This document shows positions 53,370 to 64,000 of a DNA stretch of 64,000 nt, in pieces. Within the stretch, counting starts at the first letter, position 1. The number at the start of each line of letters is the position of its first letter. A program made the translations under genes and the position numbers. Under the pieces are notes generated by a model, which did not search any database, was not told where the DNA came from, and saw only the letters and a list, made by a program, of their open reading frames with translations. Origin of the DNA: Tillandsia leiboldiana (Eukaryota > Streptophyta > Magnoliopsida > Poales > Bromeliaceae); the NCBI GenBank assembly GCA_029204045.2, contig CM055072.1, positions 11,441,223-11,505,222 on the forward strand, in the 5' to 3' direction.

Positions 53370-55497
53370 TTATTTCAAGGAAAGCATTCCAATTGCCTTA
53401 CGCAAATGAATAAAACGTTTTTGATACAAAGGTTTTGTTAGAAAGTCAGCTAATTGATCCTCAGTTGGAATGTAGGAAAGTTGAAGAATATTTGATTCAA
53501 CTAGCTCTCTAAGAAAATGATATCTAAGTTCAATGTGTTTTGTCCTTGAGTGCAACACAGGGTTTTTTGAAATGTTTATAGCACTAGTGTTGTCACATAA
53601 AATTGTTACCGAAGTTGCTGAAATTCGGAAGTCGCTCAACACGCTTTTCATCCAAATAAGTTGGGTTGAACAACTACCCGCTGAGATATATTCCGCTTCG
53701 GCAGTCGAGAGTGCAATGCAGTTCTGTTTTTTACTATGCCATGCAACAAGACAATGGCCAAGATAGAAACATGCACCACTCGTACTTTTCCGATCATCCA
53801 CTGATCCTGCCCAATCGGCATCTGAATATCCTATAATGTCAAGACTTGTTCCCATAGGATACCAAATTCCGAAGTTTACAGTTCCTTTGACGTACCGGAT
53901 GATCCGTTTCACCGCTTTCAGGTGATCCTCCTTTGGTGCTGACTGATATCTCGCGCAGACCCCAACACTAAAGGATATGTCCGGGCGACTAGCCGTGAGG
54001 TAGAGTAGACTTCCAATCATACTTCGAAAAAGTTTCTCGTCTACACTTTCACTAAGAGATTCACTTCCTAATCCCTTATTGCTAGTTCCCATAGGAGTCG
54101 GAAAATCTTTAGAATCTTCTAATCCGAATTTCTTTACCAACTCCTTTGCATACTTGGATTGACACAGATGGATGCCTTCATCATTTTGTTTCGCCCATCA
54201 TAGACATCTCAAATTCGCTTTCCATGGTTTCTGCGAATTTAGAAGCATCATTATCCATTGTTGCTCCAAATACAATGTCATCGACATAGATTTGTGCAAC
54301 AATGAAGTTATCCTGATAATGCTTCACAAAGAGAGTCCGGTCAGCTCCCCCTCGACTATAGCCCTTTTCCAAAAGGTGCTTTGTCAACCTTTCATACCAT
54401 GCTCGCGGTGCTTATTTTAAACCGTAAAGAGCCTTTTTCAAACGAAAAACATGGTTAGGTTGTTTATGGTCTACAAAACCTTTCGGTTGAGCCACATAAA
54501 CTTCCTCGTTTAAATACCCATTTAAAAATGCGCTCTTAACGTCCATTTGAAATAACTTTATTTTAAAATGACAAGCAATAGCGAATAAGATACGAATGGA
54601 CTCGAGTCTAGCTACAGGGGCGAAAGTTTCATCAAAGTCTATACCTTCTATTTGAGAGTAGCCTTGAGCAACTAGACGTGCTTTGTTCCTGATGATGGTA
54701 CCATCCTCATTTTTCTTATTCTTGAAAATCCATTTAGTACCAATCACGTTGTGTTGCATCGGAGGCTTCGTTAATTCCCAGACATTGTTTCGTTCGAACT
54801 GATGGAGCTCTTCCTGCATTGCTTCAATCCAGTAGTCATCCTGAAGAGCTTCATCGACGTTCTTTGGTTCGATTAAGGAAACGTAACAAGCGAATCCACA
54901 AACCAACTGTCTCCGAGTTCTGACTCCTTCATGAGGGTCTCCAATAATGTTCGTTTCTGGATGATCCTTGGAGATTCTTAACGTTTGAGGTAACGGAGTC
55001 CTCGGGGAAACATGTGATGAATCCTGCATGTCAGATAAACTAGAAGAGCCATTAGATGCATCATTAATATTGGAAGTATTATCATGAGAAGATGCATTTA
55101 CAGGAGTATCATCATCAATAGAGACATCAGGGGTAGATTTTTTAGATGCAGAGTGAAAAGCTTCATCTACTTTAACATTTATAAATTCTACAATCGTTTT
55201 TGATTCCAAGTTAAATACCCGATATGCTCTACTGTTTGTAGAATAACCCAAGAAAATCCCTTCATCACTTCGAGAGTCAAATTTACCAAGATTTTCGCGG
55301 TCACGTAAAATGTAACACCGACTCCCAAAGATACGAAAATATTTGATGTTTGGTTTTCTACAGAACCATAGTTCATATGGTGTATTTAAGGTTCCCGGGC
55401 GCAAATAAACTCGATTAATAACATAGACGGCGGTGTTCACTGCTTCAGCCCAAAAATATAGCGGTAAATTCCGGCAATGAAGCATAACACGTGCCAT
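53370..55497 (-). pseudogene. pol: Copia#4 reverse transcriptase - RNase H, three lesions
   Basis: Three frames: 55497-54412 (integrase end, linker, first part of reverse transcriptase with QMDVKSAFLNG), 54387-54181 (IYVDDIVFG) and 54140-53370 (end of reverse transcriptase, complete RNase H). A TAA at 54414-54412 replaces a Gln codon in the GLKQAPRAWY motif. A deletion of about 29 bases near 54191 removes part of the MMGELTYFLGLQ motif and shifts the frame. Catalytic residues remain, but the protein cannot be made whole. Confidence 0.92.
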
Positions 55498-58465
55498 CTC
55501 TTGAACAACCCTGTTTTTTGCGCTCGACTACACAATTCTGTTGAGGTGTATAGGGTGCTGAGAATTCATGTTTAATGCCATTGGAAGTGCAAAAATCAAT
55601 GAATTTAGGATTTATGAATTCTCCACCTCTATCACTTCTAACACGAATGATCTTTTCATTCTTTTCAATCATAATACGAAGGCAAATCTCGTGAAAAGAA
55701 TCAAAAGTATCAGCTTTCTTTTTTAAAAATGCTACCCATGAGTATCTAGAGAAATCATCAACCAATAAGAAAGTATACCATTTACCTCCCAAGGATGGTT
55801 GACGTGTCGGCCCCATAAGATCCATATGCAATAATTCTACGGGCCGTTTAGTACCAACGTGGTTCAAGTTCTTGTGTGCAGTCCTGGATTGTTTTCCCTT
55901 TTCACAACCACCACACACAATGTTTTGTTTAAGTGAAAGTTTTGGAACCCCCTTGACCACGTCTTTGTTTGAAATTCTAGCAAGTTCCTTAAAATTTATG
56001 TGACCTAGCCTTTCATGCCAAAGTGTTTCATTATTCAAAGAGGCTAAGTTACCGTTTTCAGAAATTTTATTGGGAACAACATAATAATTGTTTTCAGATC
56101 TAACCCCCTTTAAAAAGAAAACATGGTCCTTATCAGTTACAATGCATTCAACAGATGAAAAATTAACTGAAAAACCATTGTCACAAAGTTGACTGATACT
56201 TATGAGGTTAGTCTTAAGGCCATCAACAAATAACACATTATTCAAAATCGGGCCATCTGGAATAGCTACTGTTCCTTTTCCAACAATTTTGGAAGACTGA
56301 CCGTCTCCGAAAACTACAAGTCCTCCGGAGATTTTCTCAAAATTTTGAAAACAGTTTTTGTCACCGGTCATGTGACGGGAACAACCGCTATCTAGATACC
56401 AAGACGAATTATCATATGCATGCAAGGAAATATTAGTAACAAGACAAGGAAAGATTTCACCTTTGCGTACCCAAACCTTTCGAGTTTTGGTGTACGTCGG
56501 AAATGATTGTGAAGTTGATACCTTTGGTGAAAGCGTCTTGTTTGATCCATCGCTTTTCCTTGACGTCGTCGTCTTGTTTGATGAACTACCGAGGCTCTTT
56601 TCCTTCGAATAATTTGCATTTGATTTCTGAGGAATCACCTTTTTGGTAGTCATTGCAAGAAGTGCTTGAGTTGAGCGTTTGGCTCCCATCTTGCAATTTC
56701 TCCTTATGTGCCCTGCAATACCACAGTGAAAACATACCTTGGTGCTTGACGATCCCGAAGAGGGTGAAGTAGGTTTGTTGTCGTCGTTTGTCATCAATTC
56801 CGGTGTCGGAGGAGGAGATACCGACTGGGGCACAAAGACTGTCCCACTGGAACTAGGAATGTCTCCAGTTTGAGTGTATCCGAGGCCGAACCGATTTGTT
56901 TGACCGAGACCAAAAAGCTTATCCAACTTACTCCTTCCAGAAGAAAATTGCTTTAACTCATCCTTGAGTTGGACAATGGTCTCTGTCATTTCCAATTTTT
57001 CCTGTCGAGCCTCGCCGTAGAGCTTCAAAAAGTAATTCGCTTTGTTCACCATATCTACATAATTCTTCTCGAATTGCTCATTGGACTCTTGAAGGGAAAT
57101 ATTTATTTTAATCAGATTATCCCTTTCCACTTCAAGAGCGTTTGAGAGAGAAGATGCCCTTTTTGCTTCTTCTTCAAGATCTTGCAATCTCCCTCTCAAA
57201 CTCTTGTTTTGCTTTGCCAGTTTCTTTGAATCCCTCAAAAGCTTATGGTAGGCAAGAGCAAAATCTTCACCTTCAGAATTATCCGATTCATCGTCCGTTG
57301 CAGTCTTTTCAACAGTGAAGTTGGACAATGACTCGGATGTACTAGCCATTAAGCACATGAAGGGTGAAGATGTGGACGTGTGGAATGCCGTTGCGTTGTT
57401 CTCTTCATCACTGGAAGATGACTCATTTGACGTTGAGGTGTCATCCCAAGTGACGGCTGGCATCGCCTTCTTCTTGGACGGATTCTTATTCGGACACTCC
57501 GTTGAGATATGGTCGTATCCTCGGCACTTGAAGCATTGGACTTGTCCTTCTGAGCTTTTCTTATCCTTTGAAAAACTCTCTTGCTTTCTTGACTTTTGGC
57601 TTGAAAAACCTTTGCCTTTCTTCCACTTTCCAGAGGATGAGGTTTTACTTGAATTACCCCTTCGGAAGTTTCGGCAAAAATTTCTTGTCAAGAGAGCAAG
57701 CTGTTTCTCAAAGTCCTCCATAGATAGGTTCTCGTCATCGTCTGAGGAGGATGAATCCGCGTCTTCTTCTTTCATTGTTTTCAATGCAAAACCTGAAGAC
57801 TTAGAAGAGGATGCCTTTCCAGAAGAATAGTTAGTAGGAAAAGTCATTTCATATGTTTGAAGTGAACCAACTAGTTCTTCTACACGGATTTCGTCCGGGT
57901 GTTTGATTGTTTCAATCGCTGCGACCTTTGGGCGAAATCGTTCAGGAAGAGTTCTTAATATCTTTCTTACAACTTTAAATTCGGGAATCTTCTCTCCCAA
58001 ATTAGCACATGAGTTTACGATGTCTTGCAATCGTGTGTAATAGTCTGTGAAAGATTCATTTTCTGCCATGAAAATAGAGTCAAATCTGCTCGTAAGCATT
58101 TGCAGCTTTTGAATCTTCACAAGGTTAGTTCCCTCATGTGTAACTTGAAGAACATCCCAGATTTCTTTCACAGTCTCACATGCCGAGATGCGAGAGAACT
58201 CAGTTTGAGACAAGGCATTAAATAGAGCGTTAATTCCTTTGCCATTGTAAGAAGATAATTCTATCTCTTCCTTGGTCCATTTCGACCTAGGTTTGATTGT
58301 GTGAACATCAACAATAATTTCAGTTGGATTAGACCATCCTAATTCAATTGATTGCCACACCCGTTCGTCGATGGAAATTAAAAAGGCTTTCATCCGTACT
58401 TTCCAGTACGCATAATTTGTTCCATCGAAGAACGGAGGTCTGTTGATGTTTCCACCTTCAACCAT
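55445..58465 (-). CDS. gag-pol: Copia#4 Gag-protease-integrase polyprotein (1006 codons)
   Basis: The longest frame in the window. The start is the ATG at 58465, 20 bases after the primer site. Approximate residues: UBN2-type Gag domain 55-200, first CCHC (CFKCRGYDHISTEC) about 310, coiled coil 400-530, second CCHC (CFHCGIAGHIRRNC) about 575, protease site WYLDSGCSRHMTG about 690, GAG-pre-integrase (LWHERLGH) about 815, integrase core from about 880 with DLMGP, SDRGGEF and VVERK. One extra base in a T run near 55515 shifts the frame after the last catalytic Glu, and the normally conserved Gly of QNGVVER is Cys. Gag and protease products could still be made; full Pol could not. Confidence 0.93.
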   Translation of the reverse strand: MVEGGNINRPPFFDGTNYAYWKVRMKAFLISIDERVWQSIELGWSNPTEIIVDVHTIKPRSKWTKEEIELSSYNGKGINALFNALSQTEFSRISACETVKEIWDVLQVTHEGTNLVKIQKLQMLTSRFDSIFMAENESFTDYYTRLQDIVNSCANLGEKIPEFKVVRKILRTLPERFRPKVAAIETIKHPDEIRVEELVGSLQTYEMTFPTNYSSGKASSSKSSGFALKTMKEEDADSSSSDDDENLSMEDFEKQLALLTRNFCRNFRRGNSSKTSSSGKWKKGKGFSSQKSRKQESFSKDKKSSEGQVQCFKCRGYDHISTECPNKNPSKKKAMPAVTWDDTSTSNESSSSDEENNATAFHTSTSSPFMCLMASTSESLSNFTVEKTATDDESDNSEGEDFALAYHKLLRDSKKLAKQNKSLRGRLQDLEEEAKRASSLSNALEVERDNLIKINISLQESNEQFEKNYVDMVNKANYFLKLYGEARQEKLEMTETIVQLKDELKQFSSGRSKLDKLFGLGQTNRFGLGYTQTGDIPSSSGTVFVPQSVSPPPTPELMTNDDNKPTSPSSGSSSTKVCFHCGIAGHIRRNCKMGAKRSTQALLAMTTKKVIPQKSNANYSKEKSLGSSSNKTTTSRKSDGSNKTLSPKVSTSQSFPTYTKTRKVWVRKGEIFPCLVTNISLHAYDNSSWYLDSGCSRHMTGDKNCFQNFEKISGGLVVFGDGQSSKIVGKGTVAIPDGPILNNVLFVDGLKTNLISISQLCDNGFSVNFSSVECIVTDKDHVFFLKGVRSENNYYVVPNKISENGNLASLNNETLWHERLGHINFKELARISNKDVVKGVPKLSLKQNIVCGGCEKGKQSRTAHKNLNHVGTKRPVELLHMDLMGPTRQPSLGGKWYTFLLVDDFSRYSWVAFLKKKADTFDSFHEICLRIMIEKNEKIIRVRSDRGGEFINPKFIDFCTSNGIKHEFSAPYTPQQNCVVERKKQGCSRDGTCYASLPEFTAIFLG

Positions 58466-58484
58466 TGTTTACAACCCTATTCCC

Positions 58485-58496
58485 GCTCTGATACCA
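58485..58496 (-). other. Primer binding site of Copia#4
   Basis: The minus strand reads TGGTATCAGAGC, two bases after the 5' LTR edge at 58499. Confidence 0.93.
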
Positions 58497-58797
58497 CTTG
58501 TTGGGTTATGTATAATTGGATCTAAATAGGGGAAAAAACACCTAGAAGGGGGTGAATAGGTGTAAACAATAAACACTCAAAAATCTTTGCGATATAAAAC
58601 CCAATGCGGAAAAATAAATAACACGCAGAGATTTTTACGTGGAAAACTCCAATCTGGAGTAAAAAACCACGGGACCGATAACACGGTGAAATCCACTAGA
58701 ATTAACACACGTACAAGGTGATTTACCGTACACACTTACGACTCAACCTTTTCCATATGCTCCTAGTAGATCTTCTCCGTTGGCTCCGCAACGCTGC

Positions 58798-59118
58798 TCG
58801 AATCCACGATTAGCATCCACCGCCGAATCCACGGCGTCCAATGTCGAGTCCACGACGTCCGACCGAATCCACGGTCTTCACCCAGTAGCACGTCTCGAAT
58901 CCACGAATGTACCTCGCTCCGAATCCACGAGAGCGGTAGCACCTTGAGTCCACAAGGCCACGCGAGTCCACGCGCCGATTTGGGATAAATCGTTGTTTTT
59001 TTGGGTGGTGATGATCCGCCGAATACTTAGATTAGAAATAGATCGGAAATACCATCTAAGTATTCATTAATTTGATTCTACTCAAAATCTGAGTTTGGAA
59101 AACCTAGAATCAAATTAA
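58798..59118 (-). other. Copia#4 structured leader
   Basis: Eight short hairpins with loop TGGATT or TGGACT (minus strand) between 58798 and 58974, with stems including CGCCG, GACCG, CCTTG and CGCG. Hairpin II is GAATACTTAGAT (59021-59032) with ATCTAAGTATTC (59054-59065); hairpin I is TTAATTTGATTCTA (59067-59080) with TAGAATCAAATTAA (59105-59118). Confidence 0.77.
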
Positions 59119-59242
59119 TAATATAGATGAAGAAACATAGAATTTAATCTAGTATTTCCTTTCTTCTCTATATGTGGATTTTTCTATTTCGGTCGTATTT
59201 TTCACGTTTTTTGTCGTACCCGAAAAGATGAATCATAGGGTC

Positions 59243-59539
59243 TATTTATAGGTTACAAAACTTGTGGAAGAAGATAAGAATAAAAAACTAACCATTTCTG
59301 GAATTTTACAGGACGACAGTCCGGACTGGAATTGGCGGTCCGGACTGTCTCAGCGAAACAGACACTTTCCAGAAAAGACGACATTCGGGGTCCGGACTGA
59401 AATCCACGGTCCGGACTGTTCATGCTTTTCTTGCAAATTCCACGTTCGGGGTCCGGACTGAAATTCCCAGGGTCCGGACTGGAATTATGCACGAACTAAC
59501 CTATGTTCGGGGTCCGGACTGTAAAGCCCGATCCGGACT
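59243..59539 (-). promoter_or_regulatory. Copia#4 U3: four pairs of TCCGGACT palindromes and TATA
   Basis: RGTCCGGACT sites at 59318/59337, 59389/59408, 59450/59471 and 59511/59530 (last one GATCCGGACT), spaced 19, 19, 21 and 19. TATAAATA (minus strand) at 59250-59243. Confidence 0.72.
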
Positions 59540-59766
59540 CTGAACATATGGAATGTCCAGTTTTTAATTTTTATGCAATAAAAAATTCATCCAAGTGTTT
59601 CTACACTATAAGAAGTATTCGGATCATCAAACTTATTTAATTAAACGTACCTAATCCTTTTGAATTCTTCTTACTTGAGATTGAGGTATACGATCCAACT
59701 TTTTCCATCTTCAATCTTCAAGATTAAACCGATTTCACGAAATACGCCAACTCAAATTCCATAACA

Positions 59767-61167
59767 TATAATAAAGGAGCATAAAATAGAGCTAAACTAA
59801 AACTAATACATCTTAGACTAATGCTGAAAATAAAGTACAATATAACTCTCAAATATATACAAGTGTCTCCCCCAGCTCACCAATCAAATACAACCAGCTG
59901 GCCGAAGCCAGACCCAAAAGAAAAGAAAATACAACTGTCTGAGTGTATAAGGGGGAAACATCAAAACTGCTAAACTCACGAACAGGGTAGACGGCTATCT
60001 AATCCGCTATCCTCTTACCTCGATCGGCCGAGGAAGGTCTAGCAACTCCAGCAGATGACTCTGCAAAACAAGGGGGAGAAAGGAAAAAGGAAAACAGTGG
60101 GGGGGTGAGAACTACTATAAAAATAGTAGCCTCCCCTAGTGGGTTAGACCTCAAACTCAGACATGCCCACTAGGTCTATCTGAGGCGAAAAGAAACAATG
60201 GTGGTAAGCTATAAATATAACTAATGATGAAAATCTACCACTATATGCCTCTAAAATGCCAAGCTAAAAGAATAGCTAAATGTATGCATCAGAATATAAA
60301 TGCCTGCCTGACTAAACCCAAACTATAAACCAGTAATCACTGGCACTGCCTGCTCTGCTGTCAAACTCAAGAACCAGTATCTGATCGGCACATGGCTCGA
60401 TCTCAAAATATCCAATCGACCGGCACACGGCTCGGTCCTAAGCCTACTCCGGAGTGGCACTCGAGAGGAGCGACCCACACGAGTAAAATATGTAGCCAGA
60501 AGAAATCTGATATAGCAGGACTGGATCAAGACTCTAGATAAGTGGGAAAATCCATCCACAAGAGGAAGCCCGATCCCTCTCCCCCAATCTGATGCAATAA
60601 TAACCGTCTGGTCAACCGCCCAAAATTCGCGGTTGCCGCAATACCCTGCCATCAAAGCCTGCCTGTCCCAAATCCCCAATATCTGACTACACTATCCCAG
60701 CCCTGCTCGAACCCGAGCACACTATCCCCCTAAGTCTAGATAACTGGAGAAGAAATAAAAGCATGGTTTCTCCTAAGTCCGTTCCAGCATGATAGTGTAG
60801 CAGAAAAAATGGCCTAACTAGGTGACCATACAAGCATGCAAAAGTCCTTTACTTAGTAACATGATTTTAGGTATTCTAATTCTTACAAAACTAAAGTATG
60901 CTATTTCATGAATATCCAATGTACTAAGTTGCCACAAGCCGGTCTATATACATGCATAAGATGTCCCAATATACATAAAACGTGATATGGTTTTAGCATA
61001 CTATTCCCAAGGGGTTTAGACAACATATATTTTGCAAGAATTAACACCTTATTAATATCTAGTCCTCTAGAGATGCAAGTGTTAACAAGTCCATTCTTTC
61101 AATTAAGCATGCTATGTTCATTCCACTGGTACAACTAGCGATATAATATAGGAATAACTCCAATATG
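59767..61167 (-). mobile_element. Gypsy LTR fragment related to family A
   Basis: From 59767 the sequence follows family-A LTR1 from about 14857 on (CAGCTCACC, CAACCAGCTGGC, GGTCAACCGCC and GCATGATAGTGTAGCA landmarks) but is clearly more diverged and has only one tandem unit. Its left part was displaced by Copia#4; its right part was cut by the LTR at 61168. Confidence 0.8.
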
Positions 61168-64000
61168 TGTGAGGACCTGGATCCCCACGTCGAGATTACT
61201 GGATCATCTACAGCTCTCGGAGGCCTATGTGGCGTGTTGGTGGGATTTGTGCCCCAATTGGACATTAGTGTTGGGCTCAGTGTGTTTAATGGATCACGTG
61301 GGTGATCATTGGACTCCGTCGGATCGTTAGAAGTGGTTTTGCGCGAAGTGGATATTAAATTTGGACTCAGCGCGAAGTTTGGACCAAGGATTACCTATCC
61401 GGATGCCTTCGGCAAATTTTGGAGTTGGAATTTGGCGAAATGGACATCAAATTCGGATTCAGCGCGCGAAAACGGTTAAAACGGACTACCCACTTGTCAT
61501 TTTTGAGCACCGGACACTGTTCACGCCGGAACAGTGTTTCCGGCAGCGGCGGAGCGGCCGCCGGCAGCGCGGCGGACGGAGGCGCAGGCCGCCCGGTCCA
61601 CGCGGCAGGCATGCACCGGGGGCAGGACGCGTGGCGGCTCAGGAGTGGGCCGGTCCGCGGGGCGCGGTCTACGGGGAGTGCGGGGCGCACGGTGGACCGG
61701 GGGTGACACGTAGCATCATCCTAGAGGTGGGTTCACGGCGGTTGGTCTACGCAGTTTCGGGATGGCTCAGGGTTTACGGTGCACCGGGCTTGGACACGTG
61801 GCAGGTTGCATTGGTTCGGTCCACATGATTTCGTGCACCGGGTTCACTAGGAAGTGGCATGACACGTGGCGTTCTCCTATTGGTGGGTCTACTGTGCGCG
61901 GCAGGGGTGGCAGGCGGCGGCGTCAGGCGGGCACGTGGGCGCGGCAGGCGGGCGTTGACCGGGGAGCGTGCCACGTGTCGTCGTCCGCGGGTGGCCACGT
62001 GGCGCGACGCGTGCGGCGGGTGCGGCTGTCGCCTGTTTGGCGGGCGACGTGGAGGCCCTAGGGGACTTCCGGGCTGCTACAGTGCGCGCCTTTGGGATTT
62101 TCGGGCTGCTACAGTACGCGCCCGAAAGTGGCATGCGCCCGAAGTTGGGACATAACCGGTATTTTCCCATTTGTTTCTGCAGCCTATAAAAGGCGATCCG
62201 AGCTCTCTTCTTCTCCCTTTTTCCGCCATTTCCGAGCCTTTTCTCGCTGGGGTGCCTTCAGCAAAGTTGATCCCCTAGTTTGGCTGCATCTTTCTACAAT
62301 GTTTTGGGATTTTTGGTGGCACGCTTATCGAGGTTTCTATTTTTACGGCGCGGCGCGACGCTCGTTCGTTTGTGGTCTTCTTCGTCGCGTTTTGGTGCGA
62401 GGACTCCCCCGGCTTACCCGAGCACCTTTTTCAGTGATTCTTGTGCCGTTGGCTTCACGACAGGTAGGGCTATGTTTCCCATGTTTACTGGTCTTTCCCA
62501 TTCCGAGTTTTTCATGGGTCTTTCGGATCATCTTGTAACCCTTTTTCTGGGCGGAGTTCTGGGACAGCGGCGCGGTGTTTGGTGATATCTTCGCGCACAG
62601 GCATCGGATTGGGGCGATTCAAGAGGCGATTTGCATCTACACTCACGAGGAATATGCCCAAATTTTCTTGGAATTTTCTGAATATTTCTCGAAGGTGAAG
62701 ATTATCTGTGAACGTAATTGTTGCTACAGTTTTGAGGTGTAGTTTGGATTCGGGGTGGTTCCCTTGTCGGAAATTGTTTCTCAGTGTAGGAAGCTCGGAA
62801 TTGGACGTGCAGGTACTCGTTTCGAAGGTATCAGGACGTGCGGATACTGTGGTATTTTTATTGGATTTTTCTGGGCCTTGCAGCAGGTGAAATATGCGCG
62901 GCTTTGGGACGGTTTTAGATTGTGTAGTTTGGTTAATTTTGGAATAAAAGTGTAATGTTAGCCTTATTGTTGTACCTCAGGGGTGTTTTCAGCTGTTTGG
63001 AGCCGAGGCTTGCGCGACTTGTACCGAGGGGTTTTTGTTTGGCAGATTTTGGACCGCGGGCGTCTACCCACTTCACCGACTCAGGTTTGCCTTGGGTTAA
63101 GTGCTTCAGTGGGTAGCTTATTATCAGTATTGTTTAAGGCATGTTTATGTTGGCAAGTAAAGTCCACTTGTTGGATGTCACCCCTCTATGACTGATGCAT
63201 GCAGTGTTAGGTACATAGTTTATATGGTAAGTAGGTAAGCTTGTTATTGATATGGGTATAAATGATTGCAAGAATAGTATTTTTATGAGGTATACTGAGG
63301 ACTTGCATGACTTGGACATCTATGTGATGACTAGTGTAAGCTTACCTAGGATAATGTTACCCTATGAATTATATAACATGCCATGTTAGCCCATAGCCTT
63401 TCTTGTGGTTGATTATATTTGGGACAGGATTTCGTAGCTATGTGCGGATTTGTACTCTGAGGATTATGATGATCATTCTATTAATGAACCCTGATGTGGA
63501 CAATCTAGTTTTGTGATTCCGGCATGTTGCTTATTCCTAAAGGACTGTTATTATGCTTTACCCTTTATTTCCTTGAGGACATTGATGCTTGTATGGTCAT
63601 GTATTAGGCCATCTTTTACTGCTGCACTACTTATTGGAACTTGACTTAGGAGAAACCATGCTGTTCCTTCTCCTTCTTGTTAGTCGGGTGCAGTGTTCTT
63701 CGTGTTCGAGTCAGGGGGTCTGGGTAGTGTAGGCGGACTTCGTGCTCTGGGACAGGTTGGTTTGATTTGCGGGGCTTTGCGGCAACCGCGGATATTGGGC
63801 GGTTGACCGATGTTTCTCTAAGGCACAGATTTGGGTGTCGGTTTTCCCTAGGATGTAGTTTCCCACTTATCGTGTAGGTTGCATCCGATTGAGGTCTGGT
63901 CTTTCCTTGGTGTTGAGTTTTCCCACTTTGATCTATTGATGATTCAGTCCTGCTGTTTCGAGATACTGTTGATGTTGATGACTGAGAATGCTTTACTCGG
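61168..64000 (+). mobile_element. Gypsy LTR, plus strand, runs off the window
   Basis: Starts TGTGAGGACCTGG, like the minus-strand start of family A (TGTGATGACCTGG), preceded by candidate target site ATATG (61163-61167). It contains G-boxes, TATA at 62185, a donor-like AGGTAGGGC at 62462-62470 and, near 63775, a unit related to the family-A tandem repeat. The end of the LTR and the internal region are outside the window. No conserved coding frame. Confidence 0.82.
61295..62192 (+). promoter_or_regulatory. LTR promoter: six G-boxes and TATA
   Basis: CACGTG at 61295, 61795, 61863, 61932, 61972 and 61996; TATAAAAG at 62185-62192. Same plan as families A and B despite strong sequence divergence between the sites. 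Confidence 0.68.

Larger units (their letters stand above)
38567..59766 (-). mobile_element. Copia#4: Copia element split by Copia#3
   Basis: The two parts are 38567-41117 and 52580-59766, minus strand. The 5' LTR is complete (58499-59766); the 3' LTR is cut by the gap (38567-39027). Order: gag-protease-integrase (long open frame), reverse transcriptase/RNase H (broken), post-pol repeat, palindromes, ORF3 remnant. It uses AGTCCGGACT palindromes rather than GATCCGGATC. The right flank TATAA (59767-59771) is the candidate target site; the left partner is in the gap. Confidence 0.9.
58499..59766 (-). repeat. 5' LTR of Copia#4
   Basis: 1268 bp, from TGTTGGG (58499) to TAACA (59766) on the plus strand. 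Complete, and used as reference for the gap-truncated 3' copy. Confidence 0.92.

Noticed and set aside
41118..59766. A single rearranged element instead of Copia#3 nested in Copia#4.
   Set aside because: Opposite orientation, two complete sets of LTR and primer site, and the ATATC duplication at both Copia#3 ends show nesting.
61168..64000. A host gene or promoter at the right end of the window, suggested by the TATA box and clean sequence.
   Set aside because: Start, G-boxes, TATA, splice donor and tandem unit all align with Gypsy LTRs in the window.

Overview
The window is a gene-poor block of nested LTR retrotransposons from a flowering-plant nuclear genome. The elements are Ty1/Copia and Ty3/Gypsy types of plant character, primed from initiator tRNA-Met (TGGTATCAGAGC sites). 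Their GC-rich Gypsy LTRs and large Copia elements with a third ORF suggest a monocot, but that is only a guess. I see no host gene, rRNA, tRNA or CRISPR array. Two runs of exactly 100 N (3024-3123 and 38467-38566) are assembly gaps of unknown true size, and the sequence beside them is rich in single-base indels.

Layout: 1-3023 is the right part of a minus-strand Gypsy element (family A): partial LTR, internal region and broken gag. 3124-3340 is a Gypsy pol scrap. 3341-7790 is a plus-strand Gypsy element (family B) with LTR, primer site and gag. Its gag is split by Copia#1 (7791-14651, target duplication GTAGT) and then by a family-A composite (14746-38466). The composite is LTR1 - internal - LTR2 - internal - LTR3, all minus strand, with gag but no pol. 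LTR2 is itself split by Copia#2 (23301-34837, minus, duplication AACCG). After the second gap comes Copia#4 (38567-59766, minus), split by Copia#3 (41118-52574, plus, duplication ATATC). The window ends in a minus-strand Gypsy LTR fragment (59767-61167) into which a plus-strand Gypsy LTR (61168-64000, running off the window) has inserted.

The four Copia elements are one family, probably of the SIRE/Maximus type. Copia#2, #3 and #4 have gag-pol plus a third ORF (ORF3) downstream of pol. ORF3 is open for 483 and 479 codons in #2 and #3, although gag-pol in both is broken. Copia#1 keeps gag only.

The most striking signals are in the non-coding parts of this Copia family. (1) The U3 of every LTR carries pairs of 10-bp palindromes (GATCCGGATC or AGTCCGGACT) spaced about two helical turns apart. 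(2) The same palindrome pairs recur once inside the element, just before a TATA box, a 383-384-bp predicted intron and ORF3, and the palindrome type matches that of the element's own LTR. (3) The transcribed leader holds two long hairpins followed by an array of five to eight short hairpins that share the loop TGGATT while their stems differ and covary. (4) A dimeric repeat with a small covarying hairpin lies downstream of pol. I read this as a retrotransposon family with a separately promoted accessory gene and a shared cis-element code, comparable in outline to the VANC anti-silencing system of VANDAL transposons. The sequence facts are direct; the function is inference.
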